64,000 nt of DNA from positions 3,286,001-3,350,000 of the forward strand of contig NZ_CP074572.1 in assembly GCF_018394335.1 (NCBI RefSeq), in the 5' to 3' direction. Under the pieces are notes generated by a model. The model saw only the letters and a list, made by a program, of their open reading frames with translations. It had not been told where the DNA came from and did not search any database. Source of the DNA: Shewanella dokdonensis. GTDB lineage: Bacteria; Pseudomonadota; Gammaproteobacteria; Enterobacterales; Shewanellaceae. Shown one piece after another: positions 1 through 8,522 of this stretch. Position 1 is the first letter of the stretch; each line of letters opens with the position of its first letter. The position numbers were made by a program, and so were the translations under genes.

Positions 1-1
1 C

Positions 2-925
2 TTATTACACGCTGCACTACGCAAAGTGTTGGGTACCCACGTAGCACAAAAAGGGTCATTGGTAGACCCAGAACGTTTGCGCTTTGACTTTTCTCATTTT
101 GAAGCCATGACCACTGAGCAACTTGCCGAAGTGGAAGAGCTGGTGAATACCCAGATCCGTCGCAACCATCAATTGCAGATTGCGGAAATGGATCTTGAAC
201 AAGCCAAGGCCAAAGGTGCCATGGCGCTGTTTGGTGAGAAATATGATACGCGCGTGCGCGTGGTCACCATGGGCGATTTCTCCGTAGAACTTTGCGGTGG
301 TACTCATGTTGGCCGTACTGGTGATATCGGAGTATTCAAGATTGTTTCTGAAAGTGGTATCGCTGCGGGTATTCGCCGTATTGAGGCGGTTACTGGTGCT
401 GCCGCCATGGCTTATATTGCCAAGCAACAACAGGAGTTAGCTGAAGCCGCCGCGTTATTGAAAGGTGATACCCATTCAGTTGTTGCCAAACTGAAGGCAC
501 AATTAGATCGTGCTAAACAGCTGGAGAAAGAGATTTCACAGCTGAAGGACAAACTGGCCGCCGCGGCTAGTGCTGATCTGGTGAATGAAGTGACCGATGT
601 CGCAGGTGTCCATGTACTGGTGAAACTGCTTGATGGGGTTGATGCTGGTGCCTTACGTGGTTTGCTGGATGAACTGAAACAGAAACTGCAATCCGGTATT
701 GTGGTATTGGGCACAGCGCATGATGGCAAAGTCAATTTGATTGCGGGTGTGACTAAAGATCTTACCGGCAAAGTGAAAGCCGGCGAGTTGGTTGCTATGG
801 TTGCCACACAGGTTGGGGGCAAAGGTGGTGGTCGTCCTGACATGGCGCAGGCCGGTGGCAGTGAACCTGAAAAGCTACCAGCAGCATTGAACAGTGTGCT
901 GCCATGGTTGCAGGAGCGTCTGTAA
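2..925 (+). CDS. alaS: Alanyl-tRNA synthetase, C-terminal part (5' truncated by window)
   Basis: This is the C-terminal third (about 307 residues) of alanyl-tRNA synthetase, which charges tRNA-Ala and edits mischarged Ser or Gly. The frame is open from base 2; the start lies outside the window. The editing domain carries the [13 protein letters not shown] segment with the Cys and His of the zinc/editing site, followed by a coiled coil rich in Lys and Glu and the C-Ala domain with [15 protein letters not shown] near the end. The usual family length is about 870 residues, so nothing looks wrong apart from truncation. It lies 22 bases upstream of an aspartokinase gene. Confidence 0.97.
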   Translation, partial: LLHAALRKVLGTHVAQKGSLVDPERLRFDFSHFEAMTTEQLAEVEELVNTQIRRNHQLQIAEMDLEQAKAKGAMALFGEKYDTRVRVVTMGDFSVELCGGTHVGRTGDIGVFKIVSESGIAAGIRRIEAVTGAAAMAYIAKQQQELAEAAALLKGDTHSVVAKLKAQLDRAKQLEKEISQLKDKLAAAASADLVNEVTDVAGVHVLVKLLDGVDAGALRGLLDELKQKLQSGIVVLGTAHDGKVNLIAGVTKDLTGKVKAGELVAMVATQVGGKGGGRPDMAQAGGSEPEKLPAALNSVLPWLQERL

Positions 926-947
926 GCCACAATTTGCAGAGGTTTCT

Positions 948-2159
948 GTGACAACAGCAGTAACGCGCCGTGAACCACGGTTGTATGTCAAAAAGTTCGG
1001 TGGCACATCACTAGGTTCATTGGCGCGTATTGAGGCTGTCGCTGAAAAGCTCACCGAGGCACATCGCCTTGGTGAGCAGCAAGTGGTTGTTTGTTCGGCG
1101 ATGGCCGGAGAAACTAACCGCTTGTATACTCTGGCTCAGCAGTTGGATCGCAACGCCTCGCCTCGTGAACTTGATATGTTGGCCAGCACGGGCGAGCAGG
1201 TGAGCATTGCTTTACTGGCTATCGCCTTGCAGAAACGTGGCATTAATGCCCGTTCGTTGCTAGCAGCGCAAATCCCCATTCATACCTCTGAAAATCATGG
1301 CTCTGCGGCAATTGAGCAGGTAGATCCCCGTTACCTACAACAGTTACTCCAAGCGGGAATCGTCCCGGTAATTGCTGGGTTCCAAGGTATCAATGCCAGT
1401 GGTGATATCACGACTCTTGGCCGAGGTGGCTCAGATACCTCCGCCGTAGCACTCGCGGCAGCATTACAGGCCGATGAATGTCAGATTTTTACGGATGTCG
1501 ATGGCGTATTTACCACTGATCCTGCCATAGAGCCTGCGGCCAGAAGACTGAACGCTATTCGTTTTAACGAAATGTTGGCGCTGGCGCAAAACGGTGCCAA
1601 GGTGTTACATCCAGACTCAGTGGCTACGGCTCAACGCTGTCGTGTCCCGCTTCGTGTGCTTTCCAGTTTTACTCAAGGCTGTGGCACGCTGATTGTGGAA
1701 GATTTGCCATCATCTGCTGCTATTGTGGGCATTGCTATTGCCCATCATCAAGCATTGCTGACTAAAGCTGTTGAGGCCGTAAATCACACATTTCGTCATC
1801 AAATGCAGCAGCTATTGCAGCATTGTGATATTGCTTTTGAGTCTAGTGCTACAACAACGGACGTTTGGTTTGTGGTGGGGCAACAACATATCCCACTACT
1901 GCTTACCGCTATGGAACGACAACCAGAGCGGATCCCGATAAATTGTCAATCATCACTGACCAAACTGTCGCTGGTGGGGAATGTAACATCTTCTTTTACT
2001 TCGATAAGCAAGGCGTTGGCGCAGATGTTGGATGGCGAAGGTATCAATGTTAAGCTGTCCCACTGGTCAGCTGCCACTTTGTCAGTATGGGTCGATGAGG
2101 CAAATGCAGACAGGGCTGTTCGCGTGTTGCATCACGGTTTTGGGCTAAATAAGGTGTAG
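948..2159 (+). CDS. lysC: Aspartate kinase (monofunctional, ACT-domain type)
   Basis: Phosphorylates aspartate, the first step toward lysine, threonine, methionine and diaminopimelate. The 403-residue protein has the kinase signature KFGGTS at residues 16-21, GRGGSDTSAV and FTDVDGVFTTDP in the amino-acid kinase domain, and a C-terminal region of ACT-domain size that would bind effector amino acids. There is no homoserine dehydrogenase domain. I chose the GTG at 948 because AGAGG lies five bases upstream and the protein then starts just before the kinase fold; the open frame itself runs further up into alaS. It sits between alaS and csrA. Which amino acid inhibits it cannot be read from the sequence. 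Confidence 0.9.
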   Translation: MTTAVTRREPRLYVKKFGGTSLGSLARIEAVAEKLTEAHRLGEQQVVVCSAMAGETNRLYTLAQQLDRNASPRELDMLASTGEQVSIALLAIALQKRGINARSLLAAQIPIHTSENHGSAAIEQVDPRYLQQLLQAGIVPVIAGFQGINASGDITTLGRGGSDTSAVALAAALQADECQIFTDVDGVFTTDPAIEPAARRLNAIRFNEMLALAQNGAKVLHPDSVATAQRCRVPLRVLSSFTQGCGTLIVEDLPSSAAIVGIAIAHHQALLTKAVEAVNHTFRHQMQQLLQHCDIAFESSATTTDVWFVVGQQHIPLLLTAMERQPERIPINCQSSLTKLSLVGNVTSSFTSISKALAQMLDGEGINVKLSHWSAATLSVWVDEANADRAVRVLHHGFGLNKV

Positions 2160-2210
2160 TAAAATAAGGGTTTTAGTATTGAATACTATTATTTTGTACT
2201 AAGCTCACCT

Positions 2211-2216
2211 TATAAT
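2211..2216 (+). promoter_or_regulatory. Candidate -10 element for csrA
   Basis: A perfect TATAAT lies 57 bases before the csrA start in an AT-rich gap after the aspartokinase gene. No good -35 hexamer sits at 16-18 bases, so this may be a weak or activator-dependent promoter. Confidence 0.45.
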
Positions 2217-2272
2217 AGATACCAGAACGGATAAGCGCCGTAATAAGATATGGATAATAGAGGAGCAATCTA

Positions 2273-2470
2273 ATGCTGATTTTGACTCGTCGTGTTGGCG
2301 AAACACTGATGATTGGTGACGAGGTCACAGTTACTGTACTGGGGGTGAAAGGCAATCAGGTGCGTATCGGCGTGAATGCGCCTAAAGAGGTCTCTGTGCA
2401 TCGCGAAGAGATTTATCAACGCATCCAGTCTGAAAAAAGCGGTTCTTCCTCAGAAGGCGGCGACTATTGA
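2273..2470 (+). CDS. csrA: Carbon storage regulator CsrA
   Basis: Small dimeric RNA-binding protein that binds GGA motifs in mRNA leaders and controls translation of carbon-metabolism, motility and biofilm genes. The 65-residue product begins with the canonical [16 protein letters not shown] and contains the conserved [22 protein letters not shown] helix region; its length is typical. A GAGGAG ribosome-binding site precedes the ATG by about seven bases. A strong intrinsic terminator follows. CsrA commonly affects flagellar gene expression, so it may bear on the cluster at the other end of the window, but that link is inference. Confidence 0.98.
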   Translation: MLILTRRVGETLMIGDEVTVTVLGVKGNQVRIGVNAPKEVSVHREEIYQRIQSEKSGSSSEGGDY

Positions 2471-2506
2471 TCCTATGGTGATGGATCAACCGTATGAACT
2501 CTGAAG

Positions 2507-2533
2507 AGCCAGCCTAAAACGCTGGCTTTTTTA
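2507..2533 (+). terminator. Intrinsic terminator after csrA
   Basis: A seven-base-pair stem AGCCAGC/GCTGGCT with a seven-base loop is followed by a T run. It lies 36 bases past the csrA stop and separates csrA from the tRNA operon. Confidence 0.9.
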
Positions 2534-2634
2534 TTGAGTCGATTTATAAAAAGCCTTGTTTTTGGCGGTGTTGCGGCCTAATTGTTCGATATGATTAAAA
2601 ACAGGGCAAACAGTTTACCTTTCCCAAAAAGCGT

Positions 2635-2662
2635 TTGACTTATTTTCTTCAAACAGTAATAT
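2635..2662 (+). promoter_or_regulatory. Promoter of the tRNA array
   Basis: A -35 TTGACT (2635-2640) is followed after 16 bases by a -10 TAATAT (2657-2662). The GC-rich stretch GTGCGCC then lies before the first tRNA, resembling the discriminator of stringently controlled stable-RNA promoters. Confidence 0.7.
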
Positions 2663-2679
2663 GTGCGCCAAGAAAAAGT

Positions 2680-2771
2680 GGAGAGGTGGCCGAGTGGCCG
2701 AAGGCGCTCCCCTGCTAAGGGAGTATGGGCTTTAACTCCCATCGAGGGTTCGAATCCCTCCTTCTCCGCCA
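2680..2771 (+). tRNA. tRNA-Ser (GCU), copy 1
   Basis: The acceptor stem GGAGAGG pairs with CTTCTCC, with discriminator G and an encoded CCA. The anticodon loop CTGCTAA gives GCU, reading AGC/AGU. A long variable arm, as expected for tRNA-Ser, brings the length to 92 bases. It is the first gene of the array and appears identical to the last one. Confidence 0.97.
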
Positions 2772-2788
2772 TTTTCTTAACGAAAACT

Positions 2789-2865
2789 GCGCATGTAGCT
2801 CAGCTGGATAGAGTACCTGGCTACGAACCAGGTGGTCGGAGGTTCGACTCCTTCCATGCGCACCA
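2789..2865 (+). tRNA. tRNA-Arg (ACG), copy 1
   Basis: The acceptor stem GCGCATG/CATGCGC encloses a standard cloverleaf with loop GGCTACGAACC, anticodon ACG (A34 normally deaminated to inosine, reading CGU/CGC/CGA). CCA is encoded. It is 77 bases long and 17 bases after tRNA-Ser. Confidence 0.97.
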
Positions 2866-2896
2866 TTTTCGTTGATAGCAGTAAAGAATACGTTTT

Positions 2897-2973
2897 GCGC
2901 ATGTAGCTCAGCTGGATAGAGTACCTGGCTACGAACCAGGTGGTCGGAGGTTCGACTCCTTCCATGCGCACCA
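2897..2973 (+). tRNA. tRNA-Arg (ACG), copy 2
   Basis: Identical by eye to copy 1 over all 77 bases, including acceptor stem, ACG anticodon and CCA. The 31-base spacer before it does not resemble the other spacers, so duplication units are limited to the tRNA body. Confidence 0.97.
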
Positions 2974-2999
2974 TTCTGCTTTAATTCCCATTGTTCCAT

Positions 3000-3076
3000 G
3001 CGCATGTAGCTCAGCTGGATAGAGTACCTGGCTACGAACCAGGTGGTCGGAGGTTCGACTCCTTCCATGCGCACCA
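3000..3076 (+). tRNA. tRNA-Arg (ACG), copy 3
   Basis: A third identical 77-base tRNA-Arg with anticodon ACG and encoded CCA, 26 bases after copy 2. Confidence 0.97.
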
Positions 3077-3115
3077 TTGGAAATTATCGCCTGCACTTAT
3101 CTGACAATTGTAACT

Positions 3116-3192
3116 GCGCATGTAGCTCAGCTGGATAGAGTACCTGGCTACGAACCAGGTGGTCGGAGGTTCGACTCCTTCCATGCGCACCA
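3116..3192 (+). tRNA. tRNA-Arg (ACG), copy 4
   Basis: A fourth identical 77-base tRNA-Arg with anticodon ACG and encoded CCA, 39 bases after copy 3. Confidence 0.97.
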
Positions 3193-3214
3193 TTGTCCGA
3201 TTATTTCCAAATAC

Positions 3215-3291
3215 GCGCATGTAGCTCAGCTGGATAGAGTACCTGGCTACGAACCAGGTGGTCGGAGGTTCGACTCCTTCCATGCGCACCA
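3215..3291 (+). tRNA. tRNA-Arg (ACG), copy 5
   Basis: A fifth identical 77-base tRNA-Arg with anticodon ACG and encoded CCA. Only five bases separate it from the following tRNA-Ser. Confidence 0.97.
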
Positions 3292-3296
3292 TTTGC

Positions 3297-3388
3297 GGAG
3301 AGGTGGCCGAGTGGCCGAAGGCGCTCCCCTGCTAAGGGAGTATGGGCTTTAACTCCCATCGAGGGTTCGAATCCCTCCTTCTCCGCCA
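3297..3388 (+). tRNA. tRNA-Ser (GCU), copy 2
   Basis: It has the same 92 bases as the first tRNA-Ser (GCU), including the long variable arm and CCA, and closes the array. No obvious T-rich terminator hairpin follows. Confidence 0.97.
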
Positions 3389-3455
3389 TTCTTCTTGCTG
3401 CCAGTTTACATCATCACGTCAAAACTACTCGCTTCAGTGCCCTATGGTTTGCAAA

Positions 3456-3623
3456 CTAGGCGGTCAGCCAGATAGCAAACGCCAGCAAACAGATCACCAC
3501 AGCACTAACACCGATGATCCACACAAACCCCTTAGCGCCCTGAGATAACGGAATACCGTTATAGCGCAGGAATGCCAGCCATAGCAGCGATAGAATAATT
3601 GGCAGAAATAAGAAACGGCCCAT
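3456..3623 (-). CDS. Small membrane protein, unknown function
   Basis: A 55-residue product with two hydrophobic segments (about residues 3-19 and 31-52), separated by a short polar stretch, so probably a two-pass inner-membrane protein. An in-frame ATG 24 bases upstream exists, but AGGAG is better placed for the ATG at 3623. I recognise no family or motif. It lies 100 bases downstream of the symporter gene on the same strand, with a terminator-like hairpin in between, so it is probably expressed separately. Its function is unknown. Confidence 0.5.
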   Translation of the reverse strand: MGRFLFLPIILSLLWLAFLRYNGIPLSQGAKGFVWIIGVSAVVICLLAFAIWLTA

Positions 3624-3681
3624 AAGCAAAAGACTCCTGGCAAGCATGTGTGGCTAATCATAGCGGCAGTTACGGATAAGC

Positions 3682-3706
3682 AAAAGGCCGCATGCGCGGC
3701 CCTTTG
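3682..3706 (-). terminator. Intrinsic terminator after the symporter gene
   Basis: Stem GGCCGC (3686-3691) pairs with GCGGCC (3696-3701) around a four-base loop. Read on the minus strand it is followed by TTTT and lies just past the symporter stop codon. Confidence 0.7.
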
Positions 3707-3723
3707 TGGCAGCATAATTTAAT

Positions 3724-4968
3724 CTACACGGTTTCAACATCGCTAGCGTTGCTGTAGAACTTTTCGGTATTCACTTCGTTTTCAGATTTTCCTACCACCA
3801 CTGCGGTCATCATATCACCGGTAATATTGGTACAGGTGCGGATCATATCTATCACCCGGTCAATGGCGGCAATATAGGCAATCCCTTCCAGTGGTAAACC
3901 GATAACGCCCAAAGTGACTGTTAACATCACCATAGCGCTGCCGGGAACTCCGGCTGTTCCGACGGAGGCGATAGTCGCGGTTACGGCAATCAGCACGTAA
4001 TCTGTCATGTCCAAAGGAATGCCGTAAATCTGGGCGATGAAAATAGAGGCAATTGCCGGGTAGATACCACCACAGCCGTCCATATTCATGGTGGCACCTA
4101 ACGGTAACACGAAAGCACTGTAGCGTTCGGAGACGCCCATTGCCTGCGCACAGCGCGTGGTGACGGGCAAGGTTCCGTAACTGGATGCGGTACTAAAGGC
4201 GACCAATTGTGCGGGCATAGCCTTGCGGAAAAATTGCCAAGGGCTTAAGCCTGCTGCAAATTTCACCAACCCACCATAAACACAGATGATATGCAGCAGC
4301 GCGGCAATATAGATAGCCAGAATGAATTTTGCGAGCGGTGCCAAACTGCTGATGCCATATTTACCGACCACCCAGGCCATCAGGCCGAACACCCCAATAG
4401 GTGTGAGTTTCATTACTAATCGCGTCAGTTGGAACATCACTTCTGCGCCAGCATGAATGGCTGCTTGCAGAGGCTTGGCTTTTTCGCCGACCATGTTGAT
4501 GGCTATACCCACCAGCGCCGCAAAAACAATAATCTGTAATACCTTGCCCTGTGCTAACGATTCAAATGGATTGAGTGGGATCATGTCGAGTAGCACTTGT
4601 GCAAAGCCGGGAATATTGCGCTCCCTCACTTCTGTGGTTGCCAGTTCAATGGTGCCACCCATATCAATGAGACTTCCAACGGCTAGCCCTATCAGTGATG
4701 CCAGTGTCCCCGTCAACATAAACATGCCAAGGGTTTTGATGCTCAGTCGTTTTAGTCCCACTTCACTGCCCAACGCAGTAATGCTGGAGACAATGGCACA
4801 GAACACCAAGGGGGCAACCAACATTGTAATTGCTTTAATGAACAGATCACCCAAGGGTTTCAGTACCGTTGCTTTATCCCCGAGGATCACCCCTAGCAAA
4901 GCACCAAGTACAAAGCCAGTAATAACCTTTTGCCAGAAAGGGATACGTTTATAGTTTTGCCAAATCAT
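3724..4968 (-). CDS. Dicarboxylate/amino acid:cation symporter (DAACS family)
   Basis: Inner-membrane transporter that imports a dicarboxylate or amino acid together with Na+ or H+. The 414-residue protein has the DAACS fold signatures: the serine-rich hairpin segment STASSYGTLPVTT, the cation-site motif PLGATMNMDGCGGIYPA, and near the C terminus DRVIDMIRTCTNITGDM, matching the substrate-binding helix of GltP, DctA and SstT. Length and number of hydrophobic segments are normal. The exact substrate cannot be assigned; Cys-Gly in the NMDG motif differs from the usual Thr-Ala and points away from plain glutamate carriers. It is transcribed away from the M16 protease gene across a 432-base gap. 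Confidence 0.85.
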   Translation of the reverse strand: MIWQNYKRIPFWQKVITGFVLGALLGVILGDKATVLKPLGDLFIKAITMLVAPLVFCAIVSSITALGSEVGLKRLSIKTLGMFMLTGTLASLIGLAVGSLIDMGGTIELATTEVRERNIPGFAQVLLDMIPLNPFESLAQGKVLQIIVFAALVGIAINMVGEKAKPLQAAIHAGAEVMFQLTRLVMKLTPIGVFGLMAWVVGKYGISSLAPLAKFILAIYIAALLHIICVYGGLVKFAAGLSPWQFFRKAMPAQLVAFSTASSYGTLPVTTRCAQAMGVSERYSAFVLPLGATMNMDGCGGIYPAIASIFIAQIYGIPLDMTDYVLIAVTATIASVGTAGVPGSAMVMLTVTLGVIGLPLEGIAYIAAIDRVIDMIRTCTNITGDMMTAVVVGKSENEVNTEKFYSNASDVETV

Positions 4969-5400
4969 GAGATTTCCAGAGTTGTAGGCCGTTTTCGGTC
5001 AGTTTTCACCAATATCACTACCATGTAGGCATACCCAACATGGTTTAGGCAGGATTGTAATCCTTAGCGATTAAGTCGGGATAAAACCTTTTCTTATAGC
5101 TTATGGTGATATTAAAGATAGTTTTAATGAGTTAAAAGCTTTGTTTTTTGTTACTCATGTCAACATTTTACGCCGTAACTCTGCTAGAAGGCTAACCTTT
5201 GATAATTTGTTGCCGTCATGCGCTGGCAATCAAGCGTACGTGGCGGGATGCCTAGCGCGGTAAGATGTGTGTCGGTGAAACTTTATTTTACAAATTACAC
5301 TCTTAAGTTCAGTCCCCATCTAAGGGTAGTCTTAGCAGCAGTATAGTGTCAGTCTGGGGACTGAGGATCAGGACCAATATTAAAGGTTAAGGAGTAATAG
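4969..5400. other. 432-base intergenic region between divergent genes
   Basis: No gene is supported here. The region must hold the promoters of the symporter (minus) and the M16 protease (plus), but I see no convincing -35/-10 pair. Close to the protease start, TCAGTCCCC (5309-5317) and GGGGACTGA (5356-5364) form a perfect nine-base inverted repeat 38 bases apart, which could fold in the mRNA leader or bind a regulator. Confidence 0.5.
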
Positions 5401-8262
5401 ATGAAAAAATGGTTATTGGCAGTAGCTGTTTCGGCGGCATTAGCTGGATGTGCCGCAGAAAAAGCGCCAGAACCGGTAGCTGCTACTGCCGCGGCCCAAC
5501 TGCCAGCGGGCGTCACGCTGGTAGAGTCTTATACCCCTAAAACGGGTGAGATAGGCATTCCCTACAAAAAATATCTTTTAGCTAACGGATTAACCGTATT
5601 GCTGCATGAAGATCATTCAGATCCCTTGGTAAAAGTGGACGTAACATATCATGTTGGCTCAGATCGGGAGCATCCTGGGCGTACCGGCTTTGCTCATCTG
5701 TTTGAACATATGATGTTTCAAGGTTCCGAACATGTTGCTGATGAGCAGCATTTTAAAGTGGTGACTGAAGCCGGTGGTGAGCTGAACGGAACCACCAATA
5801 GTGACCGTACCAACTATTTTGAAACTGTACCCAGCAACCAGCTGGAGAAAATGTTGTGGCTTGAATCTGATCGCATGGGCTTTTTATTGCCCGCACTGAC
5901 CGATGAGAAATTTGAGGTGCAACGCGCAACAGTCAAAAATGAACGAGCACAGCGCGTTGATAATCGTCCTTATGGGCGGATGGATGAACAGTTTCAACAG
6001 GCATTTTACCCCAAAGGTCATCCTTACAGTTGGCCCGTGATTGGCTGGCCAGCAGATCTTGATCGCGCAACGACGCAAGATGTAAAAGATTTCTTCCGTC
6101 GTTGGTATGGCCCGAATAACGCTACCTTGACCATAGGTGGTGATATTGATGCCACACAAACACTGAGTTGGGTTAACAAATACTTTGGTGACATTCCCCG
6201 TGGTCCCGCAGTGACACCGCTGGATAAGCCATTGGTCAAATTGGATAAAACACGTTACGTGTCGATGGAAGATAATATCCATCTCCCTTTGCTGCAGGTT
6301 GGGTTCCCAACGGTATACGCGCGCCATAAAGATGAAGCGCCACTGGATCTGTTAGCCAATATTCTGGGCGGCGGTCAAACCTCCATCATTTACAAAAATC
6401 TGGTGAAAGACGGTTATGCCGTGCAAGCTGGCGCGAGTCATCCATGTCAGGAACTGGCCTGCCAACTAACCTTCTTTGCCTTGGCAAATCCAGCCAAAGG
6501 CGCATCGCTGACACCGATTGAAAAACTGATCCGTCAGTCAATCGATGAATTTGAAACCCGTGGCGTCACCGATGAAGATTTACAGAAGGTGAAAATTCAG
6601 TTCCGGGCGAATGCGATTTTCTCACTGCAGAGCGTCTCTGGTAAGGTGGCTTCGCTGGCCGCTAATCAGACCTTCACTGGTCATCCCGACCAGATTGGCA
6701 ACGATTTGGCACGTTATGAGGCAGTGACCAAAGACGACGTTATGCGGGTGTTCCATGAGTATGTCAAAGGCAAGCCTTCAGTGGTGATGAGTGTTGTACC
6801 CAAGGGCGGAGCCGCCTTGGTCGCTGCGCCTGATAACTATACGCCACCCGCGCCAGCAATTGCCAAGCAAGCGGTAACTGGGTTGACTGCTGTCGCGGCA
6901 CCTGAGCACAGTAGCTTTGACCGTAACCTGATGCCGCCAGCCGCGAAAGCCCCTGTGCTGAAAGTACCAAAACTTTGGGACGCAAAACTGGCAGATAATA
7001 TTGCCGTGATGGGAACACAAAGCACTGAAACGCCGACGACAGAAATCATTATCTATCTGAATGGCGGCCATCGACTGGAACCGCTGCAAAAATCGGGCTT
7101 GGCCTCACTGACCGCCGATATGCTCAACGAATCCAGTGCCCAGCATAGCAGTGAAGAACTGGCACAGGCGTTGGAGCTGTTAGGTTCTAGCGTGAGCTTT
7201 AGTGCTAGCGATTACCAAAGTGTGGTGAGGGTGACTTCGCTGACTGAAAATCTGGATAAAACCCTGGCAATTGTTAAAGAACGTCTGTTAACACCAGGTT
7301 TTAACGCGGCAGATTTCAATCGGGTGAAGCAGCAGACACTGCAAATGCTGGAACATATGGTGTCTGACCCTAATTATCTGGCCACTGAAGGCTTCTCCAA
7401 GCTGTTATTTGGCAGTGACAACAGTTTAGGGATCAGTAGTGGCGGCACTTTGCAAACGATTGCCGGGATCACACTTGAGGATGTGAAAGCCTTTTACGCC
7501 CAGCAGTATCGTGCTGGTAATGCGCAAATGGTAACGGTAACCGATCTGCCCAAGGCACAACTGCTGGAAAAACTACAGCCGCTGACCAGTTGGCAGGGCG
7601 GTGCGACACCATTGCCGGTGGCCGGTAAATTACCGGCGGGTAATCCTGGTGTGGTGTTCTTCATTGACAAACCCGGTGCGGCACAATCGGTGATCAGCAT
7701 AGGTAAACGGGCTTTGCCTTATGACGCTACCGGTGATTTCTTCAAAACTTATCTGATGAACTACCCGTTAGGGGGCGCATTTAACAGCCGGATTAACCTT
7801 AATCTTCGCGAAGATAAAGGCTATACCTATGGTGCTCGCAGTTTCTTTGCGGGAGGTAGCGAACAAGGCTACTTTAAGGCAACTGCCAGTGTGCGCAGTG
7901 ACGTGACAGATAAAGCGCTGGCGGAGTTTATGAAGGAGATTACTCGTTATCATCAGAGCGGTATGACGGCAGAGGAACAGGCCTTTATGCGTGCTTCAAT
8001 CAGCCAAGGCAAAGCTTTGGACTATGAAACACCTTATCAAAAAGCCGGTTTTATCCGCATGATCCAGAAATACCATCTGGCACATGATTTTACCGATGAA
8101 CAGGATAAAATTGTCTCTCAAATCGGTTTGGAACAGCTGAATAAGCTGGCAAAACAGTGGCTTGACCCAGCAACCATGCAGATTTTGGTTGTAGGTGATG
8201 AAGCGTCCGTTGCGCCAGGATTAAAGGCGATGGGCTACAAGGTAGTCAATCTGCCCTTGTAA
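5401..8262 (+). CDS. M16-family zinc metalloprotease lipoprotein
   Basis: Periplasmic, membrane-anchored peptidase of the insulinase/pitrilysin family. The 953-residue precursor has a lipoprotein signal with lipobox LAGC (Cys at about residue 17). The inverted zinc motif H99-x-x-E102-H103 is intact in the first M16 domain. A second, non-catalytic M16 domain follows, with the conserved NLREDKGYTYGARS segment near residues 801-814. The two-domain length is normal for clam-shell M16 enzymes. A GGAG ribosome-binding site precedes the ATG. Two hairpins follow the gene. The substrate is unknown; peptides in the envelope are the likely target. Confidence 0.9.
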   Translation: MKKWLLAVAVSAALAGCAAEKAPEPVAATAAAQLPAGVTLVESYTPKTGEIGIPYKKYLLANGLTVLLHEDHSDPLVKVDVTYHVGSDREHPGRTGFAHLFEHMMFQGSEHVADEQHFKVVTEAGGELNGTTNSDRTNYFETVPSNQLEKMLWLESDRMGFLLPALTDEKFEVQRATVKNERAQRVDNRPYGRMDEQFQQAFYPKGHPYSWPVIGWPADLDRATTQDVKDFFRRWYGPNNATLTIGGDIDATQTLSWVNKYFGDIPRGPAVTPLDKPLVKLDKTRYVSMEDNIHLPLLQVGFPTVYARHKDEAPLDLLANILGGGQTSIIYKNLVKDGYAVQAGASHPCQELACQLTFFALANPAKGASLTPIEKLIRQSIDEFETRGVTDEDLQKVKIQFRANAIFSLQSVSGKVASLAANQTFTGHPDQIGNDLARYEAVTKDDVMRVFHEYVKGKPSVVMSVVPKGGAALVAAPDNYTPPAPAIAKQAVTGLTAVAAPEHSSFDRNLMPPAAKAPVLKVPKLWDAKLADNIAVMGTQSTETPTTEIIIYLNGGHRLEPLQKSGLASLTADMLNESSAQHSSEELAQALELLGSSVSFSASDYQSVVRVTSLTENLDKTLAIVKERLLTPGFNAADFNRVKQQTLQMLEHMVSDPNYLATEGFSKLLFGSDNSLGISSGGTLQTIAGITLEDVKAFYAQQYRAGNAQMVTVTDLPKAQLLEKLQPLTSWQGGATPLPVAGKLPAGNPGVVFFIDKPGAAQSVISIGKRALPYDATGDFFKTYLMNYPLGGAFNSRINLNLREDKGYTYGARSFFAGGSEQGYFKATASVRSDVTDKALAEFMKEITRYHQSGMTAEEQAFMRASISQGKALDYETPYQKAGFIRMIQKYHLAHDFTDEQDKIVSQIGLEQLNKLAKQWLDPATMQILVVGDEASVAPGLKAMGYKVVNLPL

Positions 8263-8280
8263 TCGCTTAAGTACATCCCC

Positions 8281-8316
8281 ATATCTGTCACACCAGCCAA
8301 GAGGGTGGTCAGATAT
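8281..8316 (+). repeat. Stem-loop after the M16 gene
   Basis: ATATCTG (8281-8287) pairs with CAGATAT (8310-8316), with extra ACC/GGT pairing inside. There is no T run, so it may protect the 3' end or be part of a REP-like pair with the next hairpin. Confidence 0.4.
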
Positions 8317-8319
8317 CCA

Positions 8320-8356
8320 ACAGAGCGGTGGCTGCCTTTCGCGGTCACCGCTCTGT
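8320..8356 (+). repeat. 11-bp perfect inverted repeat between M16 and gshA
   Basis: ACAGAGCGGTG (8320-8330) pairs perfectly with CACCGCTCTGT (8346-8356) around a 15-base loop. No T run follows. It ends just before a TATAAT at 8361-8366, so it could act as a factor-assisted terminator or as an operator of the gshA promoter. Confidence 0.5.
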
Positions 8357-8360
8357 GTCG

Positions 8361-8366
8361 TATAAT
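8361..8366 (+). promoter_or_regulatory. Candidate -10 element for gshA
   Basis: A perfect TATAAT stands about 157 bases before the gshA start. The -35 position has no good match. A start here would give a long, GC-rich leader with several short hairpins. Confidence 0.4.
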
Positions 8367-8522
8367 TGCGCTTGCCTGACGGCCCTTTAGGCCTTATGTT
8401 GGGCAGCATCTTACAAGCAGCACCGGAATGTCCGTTGGGACCGGAAGCTAAAACTCCGGGGACTCGGGTGTCTCGGCCATAACAGTTTATCTGTTGTGAC
8501 CGCCGGAAAAGAGATAATCAAT

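Noticed and set aside
2789..3291. Regular 77-base repeats with variable spacers, resembling a CRISPR array
   Set aside because: The repeat units are tRNA-Arg genes; spacers are 5 to 39 bases and unequal, and no cas genes are near.
2578..3389. Several open frames on both strands across 2.58-3.39 kb with repeated peptides
   Set aside because: They are translations of the repeated tRNA genes; the repeats have full cloverleaf structure and CCA ends.
4457..4954. A 165-codon plus-strand frame opposite the symporter
   Set aside because: It is antisense to well-conserved transmembrane coding sequence and has no features of its own.
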